Of a stretch of DNA of 64,000 nucleotides, positions 38,103 to 47,329 are shown one piece after another. Origin of the DNA: Deltaproteobacteria bacterium (GTDB taxonomy: Bacteria; Bdellovibrionota; Bdellovibrionia; Bdellovibrionales; JAMPXM01); contig JAFLCB010000004.1 in assembly GCA_017302795.1 (NCBI GenBank), positions 124,001 through 188,000 of the forward strand. The letters run 5' to 3'. The position numbers and the translations under genes were made by a program. Within the stretch, counting starts at the first letter, position 1. Every line of letters starts with the position of its first letter. The notes under the pieces are model-generated. The model made no database searches, had not been told where the DNA came from, and was given only the letters and a program-made list of their open reading frames with translations.

Positions 38103-39029
38103 ATGCGTCGAACATCATTTATGAAATTCCTATCTCTTCTATCCGAAGTTGTTTTCGCTGTAGTTTCGACCACAACGATGATGACGATTGGCTTCAGCGA
38201 AAGCGCCGCCGCCGCTACCGTAGAAAAAGTAAAGGGCTCGGCCGCAATAATCTCTTACGGCGAAGACGAGACTCAGCCCGCTAAAGGCGACAAAGTTTTC
38301 GCAACAGAGAATGGGAAACGCAAAGCCCTAATGGAAGTCGTCCAGATTAAAAATGGAAAAGCCAAAGTTAAAATCACAAAAGGAAAAGTAAAAGAAGGCA
38401 TGGAAGTCGTAGCCGGGAAGGCGAAAGCGACTGCGGACTCTGGAGACGGCGAGGAAGATCCAGAAGCTGCGGCTGACGAATCGGCCGGCAAAAAGAAGCG
38501 GCCACGATCAGCTGGTGCCGCCACACTATTCAAAGACATGACCGTTGGATTTCTTGGTGGTTACGCAATGGATTCACAGAGTGTGACAATTACTGGATCG
38601 GCAGCACAAGCCATGACCGGATCGGGTTTCAGCGTGCGCGGATTTGCAGATATTCCAGTAGCAGGAAGCCTCGCTCTTTTGACTCGCGTGGGAGCAGAAC
38701 AGTTCAACGTAAAAAAAGACGATTTTAAAAGCGAGATCCTGTACGCAGTCGTAGATCTGATGCTGAAATATTCATTCGCATCAACGGGTTTCGTTCCCTT
38801 TGCGATGGGTGGACTTGGACTTCATTTTCCAATCTCTAAAGCGTCTAACATTCTTGATGTAAACCGTGTTTCGTCAACAACCGTATTCTATGCCGGCGGC
38901 GGGTTTAACTTCGTGATGGGAAGCTCGAGCTACATGCAGTTAACGGCAGAATACGGAATGTTTCCGCCATCTAACGATGTGTCGACCACTCTCATCGCAA
39001 TTCGCGGCGGCATCGGCTTCCGCTTTTAA
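38103..39029 (+). CDS. secreted outer-membrane beta-barrel-like protein
   Basis: A 308-residue protein I cannot name. Signal peptide in the first 37 residues (ending ESAAAA), then a Lys-rich region of alternating strand pattern (residues about 40-105, GKAKVKITKGKVKEGMEVV), an acidic Ala/Glu linker, and a C-terminal half with alternating hydrophobic strands and Gly/aromatic turns that ends in GGIGFRF, a terminal Phe as in outer-membrane barrels. I start at ATG 38103 after GCGAGG. The repeat array lies upstream and another copy directly downstream. Confidence 0.75.
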   Translation: MRRTSFMKFLSLLSEVVFAVVSTTTMMTIGFSESAAAATVEKVKGSAAIISYGEDETQPAKGDKVFATENGKRKALMEVVQIKNGKAKVKITKGKVKEGMEVVAGKAKATADSGDGEEDPEAAADESAGKKKRPRSAGAATLFKDMTVGFLGGYAMDSQSVTITGSAAQAMTGSGFSVRGFADIPVAGSLALLTRVGAEQFNVKKDDFKSEILYAVVDLMLKYSFASTGFVPFAMGGLGLHFPISKASNILDVNRVSSTTVFYAGGGFNFVMGSSSYMQLTAEYGMFPPSNDVSTTLIAIRGGIGFRF

Positions 39030-39032
39030 GGC

Positions 39033-39146
39033 GTCGCTACGGCTTGGCGACCCTCCGCAGGAGGGCCCCGCCAAGGGCCTTCGTCTCGGGCGAGCCTCGC
39101 TCCTTCGAAGCTCTCACCCTCGTTTCGTGCAGTGGCGCGAAAAGAC
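39033..39146 (+). repeat. composite copy of the palindromic repeat
   Basis: Begins GTCGCTACGGCTTGGCGACC with nested stem CTTGGCG/CGCCAAG around CCCTCC-GCA-GGAGGG, like the unit at 37923. It continues into the same 39-nt segment found inside the unit at 37709 (one base different over most of its length), and ends with a TTTCG...CGAAA hairpin and AAGAC. It lies three bases past the stop codon of the barrel-like gene. Confidence 0.8.
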
Positions 39147-39169
39147 TTTCCCCGTCCCCCCATCCAAGG

Positions 39170-39263
39170 CAGCCCATGGCTTTTTCGGAAGCTCTTGCGC
39201 GGCAGGATGCCGGTTCCTCGCAAGGAGGCCAGGATGGCCGTCTTCCGAAAAAGCCATGGGCTG
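39170..39263. repeat. 94-nt branched inverted repeat abutting the spoT stop codon
   Basis: Two 22-bp arms, perfectly complementary (39170-39191 and 39242-39263), enclose 50 nt. Inside are a stem CTTGCG/CGCAAG containing CGGCA-GGA-TGCCG, and a second hairpin GGCCA-GGA-TGGCC, giving a three-way junction with two GGA loops on the plus strand. The right arm ends one base before the spoT stop codon. Probably a 3' structure or a small mobile palindrome; no T tract typical of a terminator. Confidence 0.75.
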
Positions 39264-39264
39264 A

Positions 39265-41499
39265 CTAAAATCTTTCGACCGCGATAATACCTGGAATTTT
39301 TTGAAGATCAGCCATCACTTGTGTGAGGTGACTTTTATCGCGCACAGAAATTTCAAACTGACAGACAGCCTTTTTGTCTTTCGTCGTTCTTGCCTGAACA
39401 TTCAAAATATTTGCACTTCTCGAAGCAAAGGCCTCCGACATGCTCTTCAGCAAACCCGGAATATCTTGGCTCACAACCCGCAAGCGAACGTTTCGGGTTT
39501 GACCCTCGGGAGTTGTCTCCACAGTCCAACCGACATCAATACGGCGTTCATTATCAACTTCAAACGCTTTTTCACAATCGGACCGGTGCACGGTAATGCC
39601 ACGGCCGCGCGTAATAAATCCCAAGATCGGATCGCCTGGAATTGGATTGCAACAGCGAGCAAACCGAACCAAAAGATCGTCCATGCCGTCGACCTTGATA
39701 ATCGACTTCGACTTCAAATTCTTTTTCGACGCGTTTACGTTTGAGAATACTTTTTCCAAAAAAGATTTTGGTTTTTCCGGTTCAACTGAAGAGGCCGCCG
39801 CTATTTCCGCAAGCTTGATTCCTGGCTCAAAAGCCTGAATCACTGCCAGAGCAGTGATTTTTCCGTAGCCAATCTGCACGTGGATATCGTCTAAATCATG
39901 AGTTTTAAAATGTCTTACGACTCGGTCAAGCTCCTGCGAGGGACGAAGGTATTTGTCTTTCGTAAGCTTGTACTTCGCAAATTCTTTTTCCAAAATATCT
40001 TTGCCAAGTTCGCCCGCCCGCTTTCTTTCCTGCGCGGTAACATACCATCGAATCTTCGACTTCGCTCTGGTAGTGACACAGTTCTTCAGCCAATCCTTTG
40101 ACGGCTGCTGGTTGGGGTTGGTCGTGATTTCTACCGTATCGCCATTTCTTAGTTTATGTTTCAAAGGCACAATACGGCCATTTACTTTTGCACCCGAGCA
40201 ACGCGTGCCAACATCCGTATGGACAGCGAATGCAAAGTCAATCGGAGTCGCTCCATCCGGCAGCTCACGAACTTCGCCTTTCGGCGTGAACACATAAATC
40301 TCCCGATCAAAGAGATCTTTTTTTACGGTCTCTAAAAATTCATCGGGGCTACCGACTTGCTGGTGAAGAGAGACGAGATCTCTCAACCAATCAAACTTCT
40401 TCTCGTCGTTGTCAGGACGTCCACCTTCTTTGTATTTCCAGTGGGCCGCGATCCCTCGCTCGGCTACCATATGCATTTCTCGAGTCCGAATCTGAATTTC
40501 GATTCGCTCGGCGCCCGGCCCGAACACAGTCGTGTGTAGCGACTGATAGTTATTCACTTTAGGCATGGCGATAAAATCTTTGAATCGCCCTGGAACCGGC
40601 TTCCAAAGCGAATGTACGTGACCAAGAACTTCATAGCATTCGCTGACGGAACCAACCACGACGCGAAACGCGAGAAGATCATGGATCTGTTCGTAATCGA
40701 GTTGTCGAGTCTGCATTTTCTTGTAGATGGAATACAAATGCTTCGGCCGACCAAACACTTCAAATTTTAATTTTGTCCTCAAAGAAATTTCATTCGACAA
40801 AAGTCGTTTCACGTCATCGATGTATTTTTCGCGCTCAGTTTTTCGCTTCGCAACCGCCTGAGCCAACTGATAATACATGTCCGGTTTCGAGTACCGAAGC
40901 GACAGGTCCTCGAGCTCGATCTTGAGAGACATTATCCCCAACCGACCAGCCAGCGGTGCGTAGATATCTAAAGTCTCTTGCGCAATCCGCACCTGTTTTT
41001 CATACGGCATGTGCGTCAGTGAGCGCATATTATGAAGCCTGTCTGCAAGCTTCACCAAAACAACGCGAACATCTTTCCCCATCGCAACAATCATCTTCCG
41101 AATATTTTCGCCCTGCTTTTCGTGCGTGTTGCGGAATCCAAGTCGCGAAATCTTTGTCACACCATCGACAAGTTCACAGACCGTCCGACCAAACTCGCGT
41201 TCGACGTCCTCAAGAGTGGCATGGGTGTCTTCGACGGTATCGTGCAAAAGACCTGTAATGACCGTTGCTGTGTCTAAGCGAAGTTCAGCGAGAATGCCCG
41301 CTACTCCCAAAGGATGGGTGACATAGGGCTCGCCGCTTCGGCGAAATTGACCTTCATGGGCTTTTTCGGAAAATTTGTACGCCTTCGTGATCAACTCGAA
41401 GTCAGCAGACGGGTCGTAGCCGCGAACACGCTCGAGGAGGTCCTCGAGTGTCTCGGTCACACCTTGTGGAATCAATTCCGCTGTTGCGTGATCAACCAT
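39265..41499 (-). CDS. spoT: bifunctional (p)ppGpp synthetase/hydrolase (Rel/SpoT)
   Basis: Makes and degrades the stringent-response alarmone. The 744 residues show an intact HD hydrolase domain (THPLGVAGIL, LLHDTVEDT), a synthetase domain (FGRPKHLYSIYKKM, YEQIHDLLAFRVVV, RFKD, IEIQIRTREMHMVAERGIAAHWKYK), a TGS domain (VFTPKGEVRELPDGATPIDFA), the zinc-finger/helical region (FARCCNPIPGDPILGFITRGRGI) and a C-terminal ACT domain. The RFKD form of the synthetase motif is usual for bifunctional enzymes. It is the last gene after gmk and rpoZ. Confidence 0.96.
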   Translation of the reverse strand: MVDHATAELIPQGVTETLEDLLERVRGYDPSADFELITKAYKFSEKAHEGQFRRSGEPYVTHPLGVAGILAELRLDTATVITGLLHDTVEDTHATLEDVEREFGRTVCELVDGVTKISRLGFRNTHEKQGENIRKMIVAMGKDVRVVLVKLADRLHNMRSLTHMPYEKQVRIAQETLDIYAPLAGRLGIMSLKIELEDLSLRYSKPDMYYQLAQAVAKRKTEREKYIDDVKRLLSNEISLRTKLKFEVFGRPKHLYSIYKKMQTRQLDYEQIHDLLAFRVVVGSVSECYEVLGHVHSLWKPVPGRFKDFIAMPKVNNYQSLHTTVFGPGAERIEIQIRTREMHMVAERGIAAHWKYKEGGRPDNDEKKFDWLRDLVSLHQQVGSPDEFLETVKKDLFDREIYVFTPKGEVRELPDGATPIDFAFAVHTDVGTRCSGAKVNGRIVPLKHKLRNGDTVEITTNPNQQPSKDWLKNCVTTRAKSKIRWYVTAQERKRAGELGKDILEKEFAKYKLTKDKYLRPSQELDRVVRHFKTHDLDDIHVQIGYGKITALAVIQAFEPGIKLAEIAAASSVEPEKPKSFLEKVFSNVNASKKNLKSKSIIKVDGMDDLLVRFARCCNPIPGDPILGFITRGRGITVHRSDCEKAFEVDNERRIDVGWTVETTPEGQTRNVRLRVVSQDIPGLLKSMSEAFASRSANILNVQARTTKDKKAVCQFEISVRDKSHLTQVMADLQKIPGIIAVERF

Positions 41500-41642
41500 T
41501 ACTTTGTGCCCAATACCGCTAGTCGGCAGTCCCCACTATCAGAGCCATGCCGGGTGTATCAGCTTATCGGAGTTTCCGGAAAATTTCTCGATAGAATAAG
41601 AAGCAGATATGAAGCTCCGAGCCTCACAAAAACCGGTTCAAA

Positions 41643-41876
41643 TTATCGGTTTAGATCTTTTTCGACCTGTGCGATCTGGTCGGCATCATCAACTTCTTCA
41701 AATCGAACCGATCCAGCCGCAACTTCACGGAGTGAAGTTACGATGTACTTGTTTCGACCTGAAACAGTTGGGCTAGCTCCTTTGAGCAGCTGTTTTGAAC
41801 GCTTGGCTACCAATAGGACCAGTGCAAAGCGATTTTCTACTTTATCTAAACAGTCTTCTACCGTGACGCGTGCCAT
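41643..41876 (-). CDS. rpoZ: RNA polymerase omega subunit
   Basis: A 77-residue protein with the omega pattern [29 protein letters not shown]. Omega helps fold and hold the beta' subunit and forms part of one ppGpp site in proteobacterial polymerase. It lies in the conserved order gmk-rpoZ-spoT, 11 nt after gmk. Confidence 0.95.
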   Translation of the reverse strand: MARVTVEDCLDKVENRFALVLLVAKRSKQLLKGASPTVSGRNKYIVTSLREVAAGSVRFEEVDDADQIAQVEKDLNR

Positions 41877-41887
41877 AGGGAGGAAAC

Positions 41888-42469
41888 CTAACGTCCTGCG
41901 ATCAGAGATTCAACCAGTTTCTTAAATTCGCCAAAAGACCGCTCAAAATCGTCGTTAACCACTTGATGATCAAATTCCCCTGCTTTTGCAATTTCACGAC
42001 TGGCGTTGGCCATTCGAACTTCAAGATTTTGAGTTCTACCCTTGTCACGCTTTTCGACGCGTCGCCGTAACTCATCGATAGAAGGTGGTAAAATGAAAAT
42101 TGTCGAAGCATCCGGGTACTTCATCTTGAAGGTCTCTGCGCCCTGGACATCCACGTCCATGATCACGACTTTGTTCTCTGCCCACGCCTCTTCTAACTGA
42201 TAGAGGGGAGTGCCGTAGAGGTTCGTGTGTACTTCGGCCCATTCGACAAAAAACCCACTGGCGACCAGTTCTTGAAACTTGGCGCGGCCGACAAAATAGT
42301 AGGGCTTACCTTCTGACTCGCCTTCCCGCATTGCACGGGTGGTGTAGGTCACCGTGTCTACCAGAACCGATAGCTCTTTCGTCGCTCGCTCGACGAAACT
42401 CGATTTGCCGGCACCACTTGGTGCAGCGACGATGATCATTCTTGTGCCAAGCCGGCCAGGCTGATTCAA
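41888..42469 (-). CDS. gmk: guanylate kinase
   Basis: Phosphorylates GMP to GDP. The 193 residues contain the P-loop APSGAGKSS, the GMP-binding [20 protein letters not shown], the [14 protein letters not shown] segment and [14 protein letters not shown]. Normal length. It begins 12 nt after yicC. Confidence 0.96.
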   Translation of the reverse strand: MNQPGRLGTRMIIVAAPSGAGKSSFVERATKELSVLVDTVTYTTRAMREGESEGKPYYFVGRAKFQELVASGFFVEWAEVHTNLYGTPLYQLEEAWAENKVVIMDVDVQGAETFKMKYPDASTIFILPPSIDELRRRVEKRDKGRTQNLEVRMANASREIAKAGEFDHQVVNDDFERSFGEFKKLVESLIAGR

Positions 42470-42481
42470 TTTCGCCTCCCC

Positions 42482-43504
42482 TTACTCGACATTTTGAACC
42501 TGTTCGCGAATCTTTTCCACGAGAGTCTTTGCTTCAACTACAATCCTCGTCAATTCGGCAGTCTGGCTCTTTGAACCGACTGTGTTCACTTCGCGCAATA
42601 GCTCCTGAGCGTAAAAGTCCAAGGTTTTGCCGATCGGTGTGAATTCAGAATCAGAGTCATTGCCTTCAGCTCGTTTAGAATTTTTAGCAACTCCTCGACC
42701 ACCGACTTTTGTCCCAGTCGATTTCACGTTCGGTGAAACGAGCTCCCGGTACACTTTTAAGTGTGCTTTCAAACGCGCAATTTCTTCTCGAATGTCACCA
42801 CGATCAACCAAAAGGGCAACTTCGTGATGAAATCTCGCGTCCTCTTCCATTGGTGCTTTTAATCCTGTCGCTCCCAACCGGTCCATGCGAGTTTTCAGCC
42901 TAGATCGCAAATCCTCTGGCGCCTCCGAAGCAAGGCGCTCAACTTTTTCAACAACTCCATCAAGATTGCTAAGAAGCTCCAGAAGTTCTTCTTGAATGGC
43001 GCTCCCTTCACGGCTTTTTTCAAGGTCAAGCGCCGCGAGGGCTTCTTCAGCCAAATTTAAAATTAATCCCTTTTCGGAATCGGTCATCTGGAAATCACTG
43101 ACCACACGAACAACATCCGGAGCGCGCGCAATCATTTCGAAAGGAATTTCCTGGCCCTTGAGCCCTGTCGCCTTCGCCAATTTTTTTAATGCCTGAACCC
43201 ACTCGGATGCCAACTTTTCGTCAATCTCAACATGCGATTGTTCACTCGTTCCTCGCACTCGATTGACATGCAGATCAACTGTTCCCCGCGAAAGTCTGCT
43301 TTGAGCCTTTTTGCGAATCTCTGGCTCTAGTTCGGCCCACTCTCTAGGCAAATGAACTCGCACTTCAAGAAATCTTCCGTTCACGGACCGTACCCAGGCT
43401 TCGGCGAAACCGGAAGGAGTCGTGCGATGGAGCGCGGCTTTTGAACGCGCGGCTTTTTGTGAAACCGACTTTTTTGAACGACCATACCCGGTCATGCTCT
43501 TCAT
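42482..43504 (-). CDS. yicC: YicC-family endoribonuclease
   Basis: The YicC family (YicC_N plus DUF1732) are metal-dependent endoribonucleases linked to small-RNA decay. Starts MKSMTGYGR, continues with VRSVNGRFLEVRVHLPREW, and ends with the conserved EFTPIGKTLDFYAQELLREVNTVGSKS. At 340 residues it is about 50 longer than usual; the additions are a basic Ser/Lys segment after residue 9 and a Gly/Lys-rich insert before EFTPIGK. Lies in its frequent place before gmk. Confidence 0.92.
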   Translation of the reverse strand: MKSMTGYGRSKKSVSQKAARSKAALHRTTPSGFAEAWVRSVNGRFLEVRVHLPREWAELEPEIRKKAQSRLSRGTVDLHVNRVRGTSEQSHVEIDEKLASEWVQALKKLAKATGLKGQEIPFEMIARAPDVVRVVSDFQMTDSEKGLILNLAEEALAALDLEKSREGSAIQEELLELLSNLDGVVEKVERLASEAPEDLRSRLKTRMDRLGATGLKAPMEEDARFHHEVALLVDRGDIREEIARLKAHLKVYRELVSPNVKSTGTKVGGRGVAKNSKRAEGNDSDSEFTPIGKTLDFYAQELLREVNTVGSKSQTAELTRIVVEAKTLVEKIREQVQNVE

Positions 43505-43533
43505 AGCGCGGAATCCTCTAGCCGATCGACCAT

Positions 43534-44493
43534 TCAGTCAATCGTATTCGCGGTAAAAAACTTAAACGCAAACTGACTGGCGATATCCAACTCTCGTTCA
43601 ACGTCCACCCAAAATGTATTTGGATCTCTGGCAAACCACGTGCGCTGTTTTTTCGCCAGCCGCATCGTCCCTTTTACTATACTTGCCCTTAAATCAGACA
43701 AGCTCGCCGGAGTCTTTAAATGTTCCAAGGATTCTCGGTATCCGACAGACTGAAGGGCCGGCCGATCGGAAAAGCCTGCGTCAACAAGACCCTTCACTTC
43801 GTCGAGTAGACCCAGTTCTAGCATCCTCGCGGTGCGAGCCTCGATCCTCACCTCTAAAGACGGGCGATCGATTTTCAGTCCAAGAGTCGCTACTTTTCGC
43901 CCAGGAAATCGAAACCGGCTTGCGTCTTCAAAACGCCGCTTGATGTCGGAAAGCTTTTCGCCGCCTTGCGACTCCATAATTTCCAAGGCCCGCACGATTC
44001 GATATCGATCCTGTTCCGCAATGGTCTTTGCGGCCTCAGAATCTTTTGCTACGAGCTCGCGATAGACGGCAGGTAGGCCTTCGGCATCGATCCGTCGTTC
44101 AATTCTAGTTTGAATTTCAACATCCGCTTTTTCAATTGGATACATTCCCTTCATCAGAGCTTGGACATAAAATCCGCTTCCGCCACAAACGATGTAAGAC
44201 CGATTGGGATTGGAGCCGATTAGACCGAGCGCCTCGCGCTCGAAAGTGCCTGCAGTATATTCATCGGCAACGGAAACATGGCCGACAAAATGATGTCGCA
44301 CTTCCAACAATTCCGTTGGTGAAGGTCGAGCAGAGCCGATAATTAACTCACGATACACTTGAACGCTGTCGCTAGAAATTATCTCTGCGCCGAACTCTTT
44401 CGCCAGTTTGATCGCTAACGCGGTTTTTCCTGCCGCTGTAGGACCTACCAAAAAAAGCAAGCTAGGATGAACAGTGGTGTCACTTCCGATCAC
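43534..44493 (-). CDS. miaA: tRNA dimethylallyltransferase
   Basis: Adds the isopentenyl group to A37 of tRNAs that read U-starting codons. The 319 residues include the P-loop VGPTAAGKTALA, ISSDSVQVYRELIIGSARPS, GGSGFYVQALMKGMYP, the DRYRIVRALEIME motif and the C-terminal MRLAKKQRTWF motif. Follows mutL with a 3-nt gap, a common pairing. Confidence 0.96.
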   Translation of the reverse strand: MIGSDTTVHPSLLFLVGPTAAGKTALAIKLAKEFGAEIISSDSVQVYRELIIGSARPSPTELLEVRHHFVGHVSVADEYTAGTFEREALGLIGSNPNRSYIVCGGSGFYVQALMKGMYPIEKADVEIQTRIERRIDAEGLPAVYRELVAKDSEAAKTIAEQDRYRIVRALEIMESQGGEKLSDIKRRFEDASRFRFPGRKVATLGLKIDRPSLEVRIEARTARMLELGLLDEVKGLVDAGFSDRPALQSVGYRESLEHLKTPASLSDLRASIVKGTMRLAKKQRTWFARDPNTFWVDVERELDIASQFAFKFFTANTID

Positions 44494-44496
44494 GAC

Positions 44497-46413
44497 CTAA
44501 ACCGTTCGTCCGAAATCGCGCTCTAGCTTCGAGAACGGATACTCGACGCTCACCGGTCGGCCATGAGGACAGAAACTGGACATGGGAAATTCGTCCATCT
44601 GGTTAAGCAATTCGCGCATTTGTTCTCGAGACAAAGTTTGCCCTGCACGCACGACTGAATGACAAGCCATGGTCGCAAATATATCGCCAATCTTTTCTTC
44701 GATCAAAAAACTTCCCCCGCGGTCAAGCGAAGCACTTGCCACATCCTTCAGTGCTTTTGCAACGACGGCTTCCTTCAAGATCACGGGAAGCTCTTGTACA
44801 GCAACGGTTCGTGGCCCGACTTGCTCAATCGAAAACCCAATCTGGTGAAGATCACTCTGATGCTTCATTAACGCTTCCAACTGATCGTCTTCGATATTAA
44901 TCAATATTGGAATAAGCAGACTTTGAGTTTCCAGTTTACCCTCTTGTCCCTTCGCCTTCCACGCTCTCATTAATCTCTCGAACGCAACACGCTCATGGGC
45001 TGCGTGCTGATCGATAAAAACAATTTTCCCAGCTTCCTGACAAACGATGTAAGTCTGGTCAGCTTGCCCGATAACATCCAAGCGAGACCAGACGCCGACG
45101 CCGGTGTTCACCGACAGTACCGGAAACGTTTTCTCTTTTACTTGAGTCTTTAACAAATCGGACGAAGAAAATTCGAACGAGAGCGACGCAGGGGTTACAA
45201 CTTCGCTGTTGGGCTGATAGGGTCGGCTAAAGTCTTTTACTGAGTAGCTTTGTACGGCACCACTCGCAGACGCCGATCCCCTACTTATGCCGCTGCTGGT
45301 GCCCATAGCTGGGTGAATACTTGGCGTGTTTTCACCCGACTTTGCGCTTCCATCTAACCAAGGTGCTTTTTCAAGAGCGGACCGAAGTGTTCTAGCGACA
45401 GCCCGGAAAGCCCGAGAAGGATCGCGAAACTTTACCGCCGATTTCGTGGGATGTATGTTCACATCTACTTCACCATTGGGAGCTTTTAGTTTAACGGCGG
45501 CCACGGGAAATTCGCCGTGCATCAATAGGCCACGATAGCTTTCGACGACTGCCGCTTGAAGCGAACGATCTTGAATCCATCGGTCCTGCACGAAAAACCA
45601 AAGTCCCTTCGAATTTCCTGTGACGTCTTGCGGGCCTGAAAAAGCGATTTTAACTTCGATTCCTTCAAACTCCCCCTCAGCCAAATGTAACTTTACTCCC
45701 AGCGCCGTTTGGCAACGCGCTAGAAAGTCTTCACCCTTTTTAAATGCAAACTCAGGTTTAGCACCAGTGCTTCCGCCCGATTGCGCTTTCGAGCGAAGTC
45801 GTATTCCTACCGAAGGATGGCTGATTGCAATCGCTCTCAAAACGTTTTTAATTTGAGCGCCTTCGGCAACTTCGGACTTCATAAACTTAAGGCGGGCCGG
45901 AACATTTTCGAACAGTTCACTGATTTTGACGACCGTTCCGAAATTACCGGAACTTGGCATGACCTCTCCGATCCGGCCAAAATCAGACTCAATTTTGGAA
46001 GCCGAGCCTGACGAGACCTTTTCGGAAGTTCGCGGTCTTGATTGAAGCTCCAATCGACTGACCGCCGCAATAGAAGCCAGCGCCTCTCCGCGAAAGCCAA
46101 AACTTTGCAACGACCAAATCTCATCGGCTGCCTGAATCTTGCTGGTCGCGTGTCTCGCCAACGCTTTAGGTAAATCTTCAGCGACAATTCCAGCGCCATC
46201 ATCAACTACCCGCACATACCGGCCACCATAATCGAATTCGACTTCTATTTCGCGCGCCCCGGCATCGATCGAGTTTTCAACTAGCTCTTTCACCAAGTGC
46301 GACGGGCGCTCGACAACTTCACCGGCCGCGATTTGATCGACCACATGAGACTGCAAAACATTGATAGCTTTGGGTACCATCATATCTTGTGTCGATAGCG
46401 TGTTACTTTCCAC
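44497..46413 (-). CDS. mutL: DNA mismatch repair protein MutL, endonuclease type
   Basis: GHKL ATPase that couples MutS to strand incision. N-terminal motifs: QIAAGEVVERPSHLVKELVENSIDAGA, DDGAGI, GFRGEALASIA. The C-terminal domain has DQHAAHERVAFE, which fits DQHA(x)2E(x)4E, with ACHSVVRAG and CPHGRP, the metal sites of MutL enzymes that nick DNA themselves. This implies a MutH-independent pathway. 638 residues, with a Ser-rich linker between the halves. Confidence 0.96.
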   Translation of the reverse strand: MESNTLSTQDMMVPKAINVLQSHVVDQIAAGEVVERPSHLVKELVENSIDAGAREIEVEFDYGGRYVRVVDDGAGIVAEDLPKALARHATSKIQAADEIWSLQSFGFRGEALASIAAVSRLELQSRPRTSEKVSSGSASKIESDFGRIGEVMPSSGNFGTVVKISELFENVPARLKFMKSEVAEGAQIKNVLRAIAISHPSVGIRLRSKAQSGGSTGAKPEFAFKKGEDFLARCQTALGVKLHLAEGEFEGIEVKIAFSGPQDVTGNSKGLWFFVQDRWIQDRSLQAAVVESYRGLLMHGEFPVAAVKLKAPNGEVDVNIHPTKSAVKFRDPSRAFRAVARTLRSALEKAPWLDGSAKSGENTPSIHPAMGTSSGISRGSASASGAVQSYSVKDFSRPYQPNSEVVTPASLSFEFSSSDLLKTQVKEKTFPVLSVNTGVGVWSRLDVIGQADQTYIVCQEAGKIVFIDQHAAHERVAFERLMRAWKAKGQEGKLETQSLLIPILINIEDDQLEALMKHQSDLHQIGFSIEQVGPRTVAVQELPVILKEAVVAKALKDVASASLDRGGSFLIEEKIGDIFATMACHSVVRAGQTLSREQMRELLNQMDEFPMSSFCPHGRPVSVEYPFSKLERDFGRTV

Positions 46414-46444
46414 AAATCCCCTCTAAGCGAAAAAATCAATCTGA

Positions 46445-47329
46445 CTAAAAGACAGTACCAAGCGAAAATAAAAATTGCGGGTAGGATTTCCCCTCGATCA
46501 CGTATCTTGCGTCTATTCGCGTAGCAATTTCGTCGAAGCGCATACCAGCCGTAAGACTTAGCGCCGCGCCTATGCGCGCATCTAAACTATCGCCAGCCGA
46601 CAAGCCTTGAGAAGTCTGAATGCTCGACAAAGTTAAAACCGGGCCGGCCGCGGCCGAGATTAAGGAGTCGTTCCGCATCCGAAGGGGCATCACCAAAAGG
46701 GCATCTACCCAAACAACAAATCCAGAAGGTTTCGTTGACGACAAATTGTCGTAATAAGTCGGCGCGCCGTAATGCAAAAGAAAGTTGAGATCTACAACTG
46801 GCCCCTGAATTAAAACGTCCGGGCCAGAAATTTTGAAACCGTAAACAGTTAAACTCTCTTGGCGGCCCACACCATCAACATCTTCCTGGAAATCGACGAG
46901 TCCAAATACCAAGCTGGCCGACTGAGAAAACACATAAGGGTTTTTAGCGCTTGCGGCTTGGTTTTCCTCGGCCTCGTTTTCGGCGGCGAAGGGACCTTTT
47001 TTCGGTTTTTTCCCTTTTGCTTTTGCGATTGCCTTTCGAACCTCGGCCTCTGGCCTTACATCAATCGTTAAAACCCAACCAAGCTTTCCTTGAAATCGAG
47101 TTCTATAAAACTTTTGATATTCTCCACGAGTCCCTTTGGAAACCGGGATTCTGGTCCCCTGAGGCAAGATTGCAAACGGTTTCGAATCAAGGTCCGGCTT
47201 CTCGTAGACCAAAGTTTCCGGAGCAACGACAACCGAGTGTCTAGATGAAGCGACTTTAATAGCTTTGCCTGAAACACATTCAGCAAAAAATACCGTGGTG
47301 ACGAAAAATATCAGCGCGGTGATCTTCAT
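46445..47329 (-). CDS. secreted protein with SH3-like domain and beta-barrel-like C-terminus
   Basis: A 294-residue protein. Signal peptide to about residue 21; residues 30-95 look like a bacterial SH3 domain (VYEKPDLDSKPFAILPQGTRIPVSK and GKLGWVLTIDVRP); a basic Lys/Gly linker; then alternating beta strands ending FSLGTVF with a terminal Phe as in outer-membrane proteins. It may bind peptidoglycan or another envelope part. The start ATG 47329 overlaps the stop of the glycosyltransferase gene (ATGA), so the two are coupled. Confidence 0.72.
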   Translation of the reverse strand: MKITALIFFVTTVFFAECVSGKAIKVASSRHSVVVAPETLVYEKPDLDSKPFAILPQGTRIPVSKGTRGEYQKFYRTRFQGKLGWVLTIDVRPEAEVRKAIAKAKGKKPKKGPFAAENEAEENQAASAKNPYVFSQSASLVFGLVDFQEDVDGVGRQESLTVYGFKISGPDVLIQGPVVDLNFLLHYGAPTYYDNLSSTKPSGFVVWVDALLVMPLRMRNDSLISAAAGPVLTLSSIQTSQGLSAGDSLDARIGAALSLTAGMRFDEIATRIDARYVIEGKSYPQFLFSLGTVF

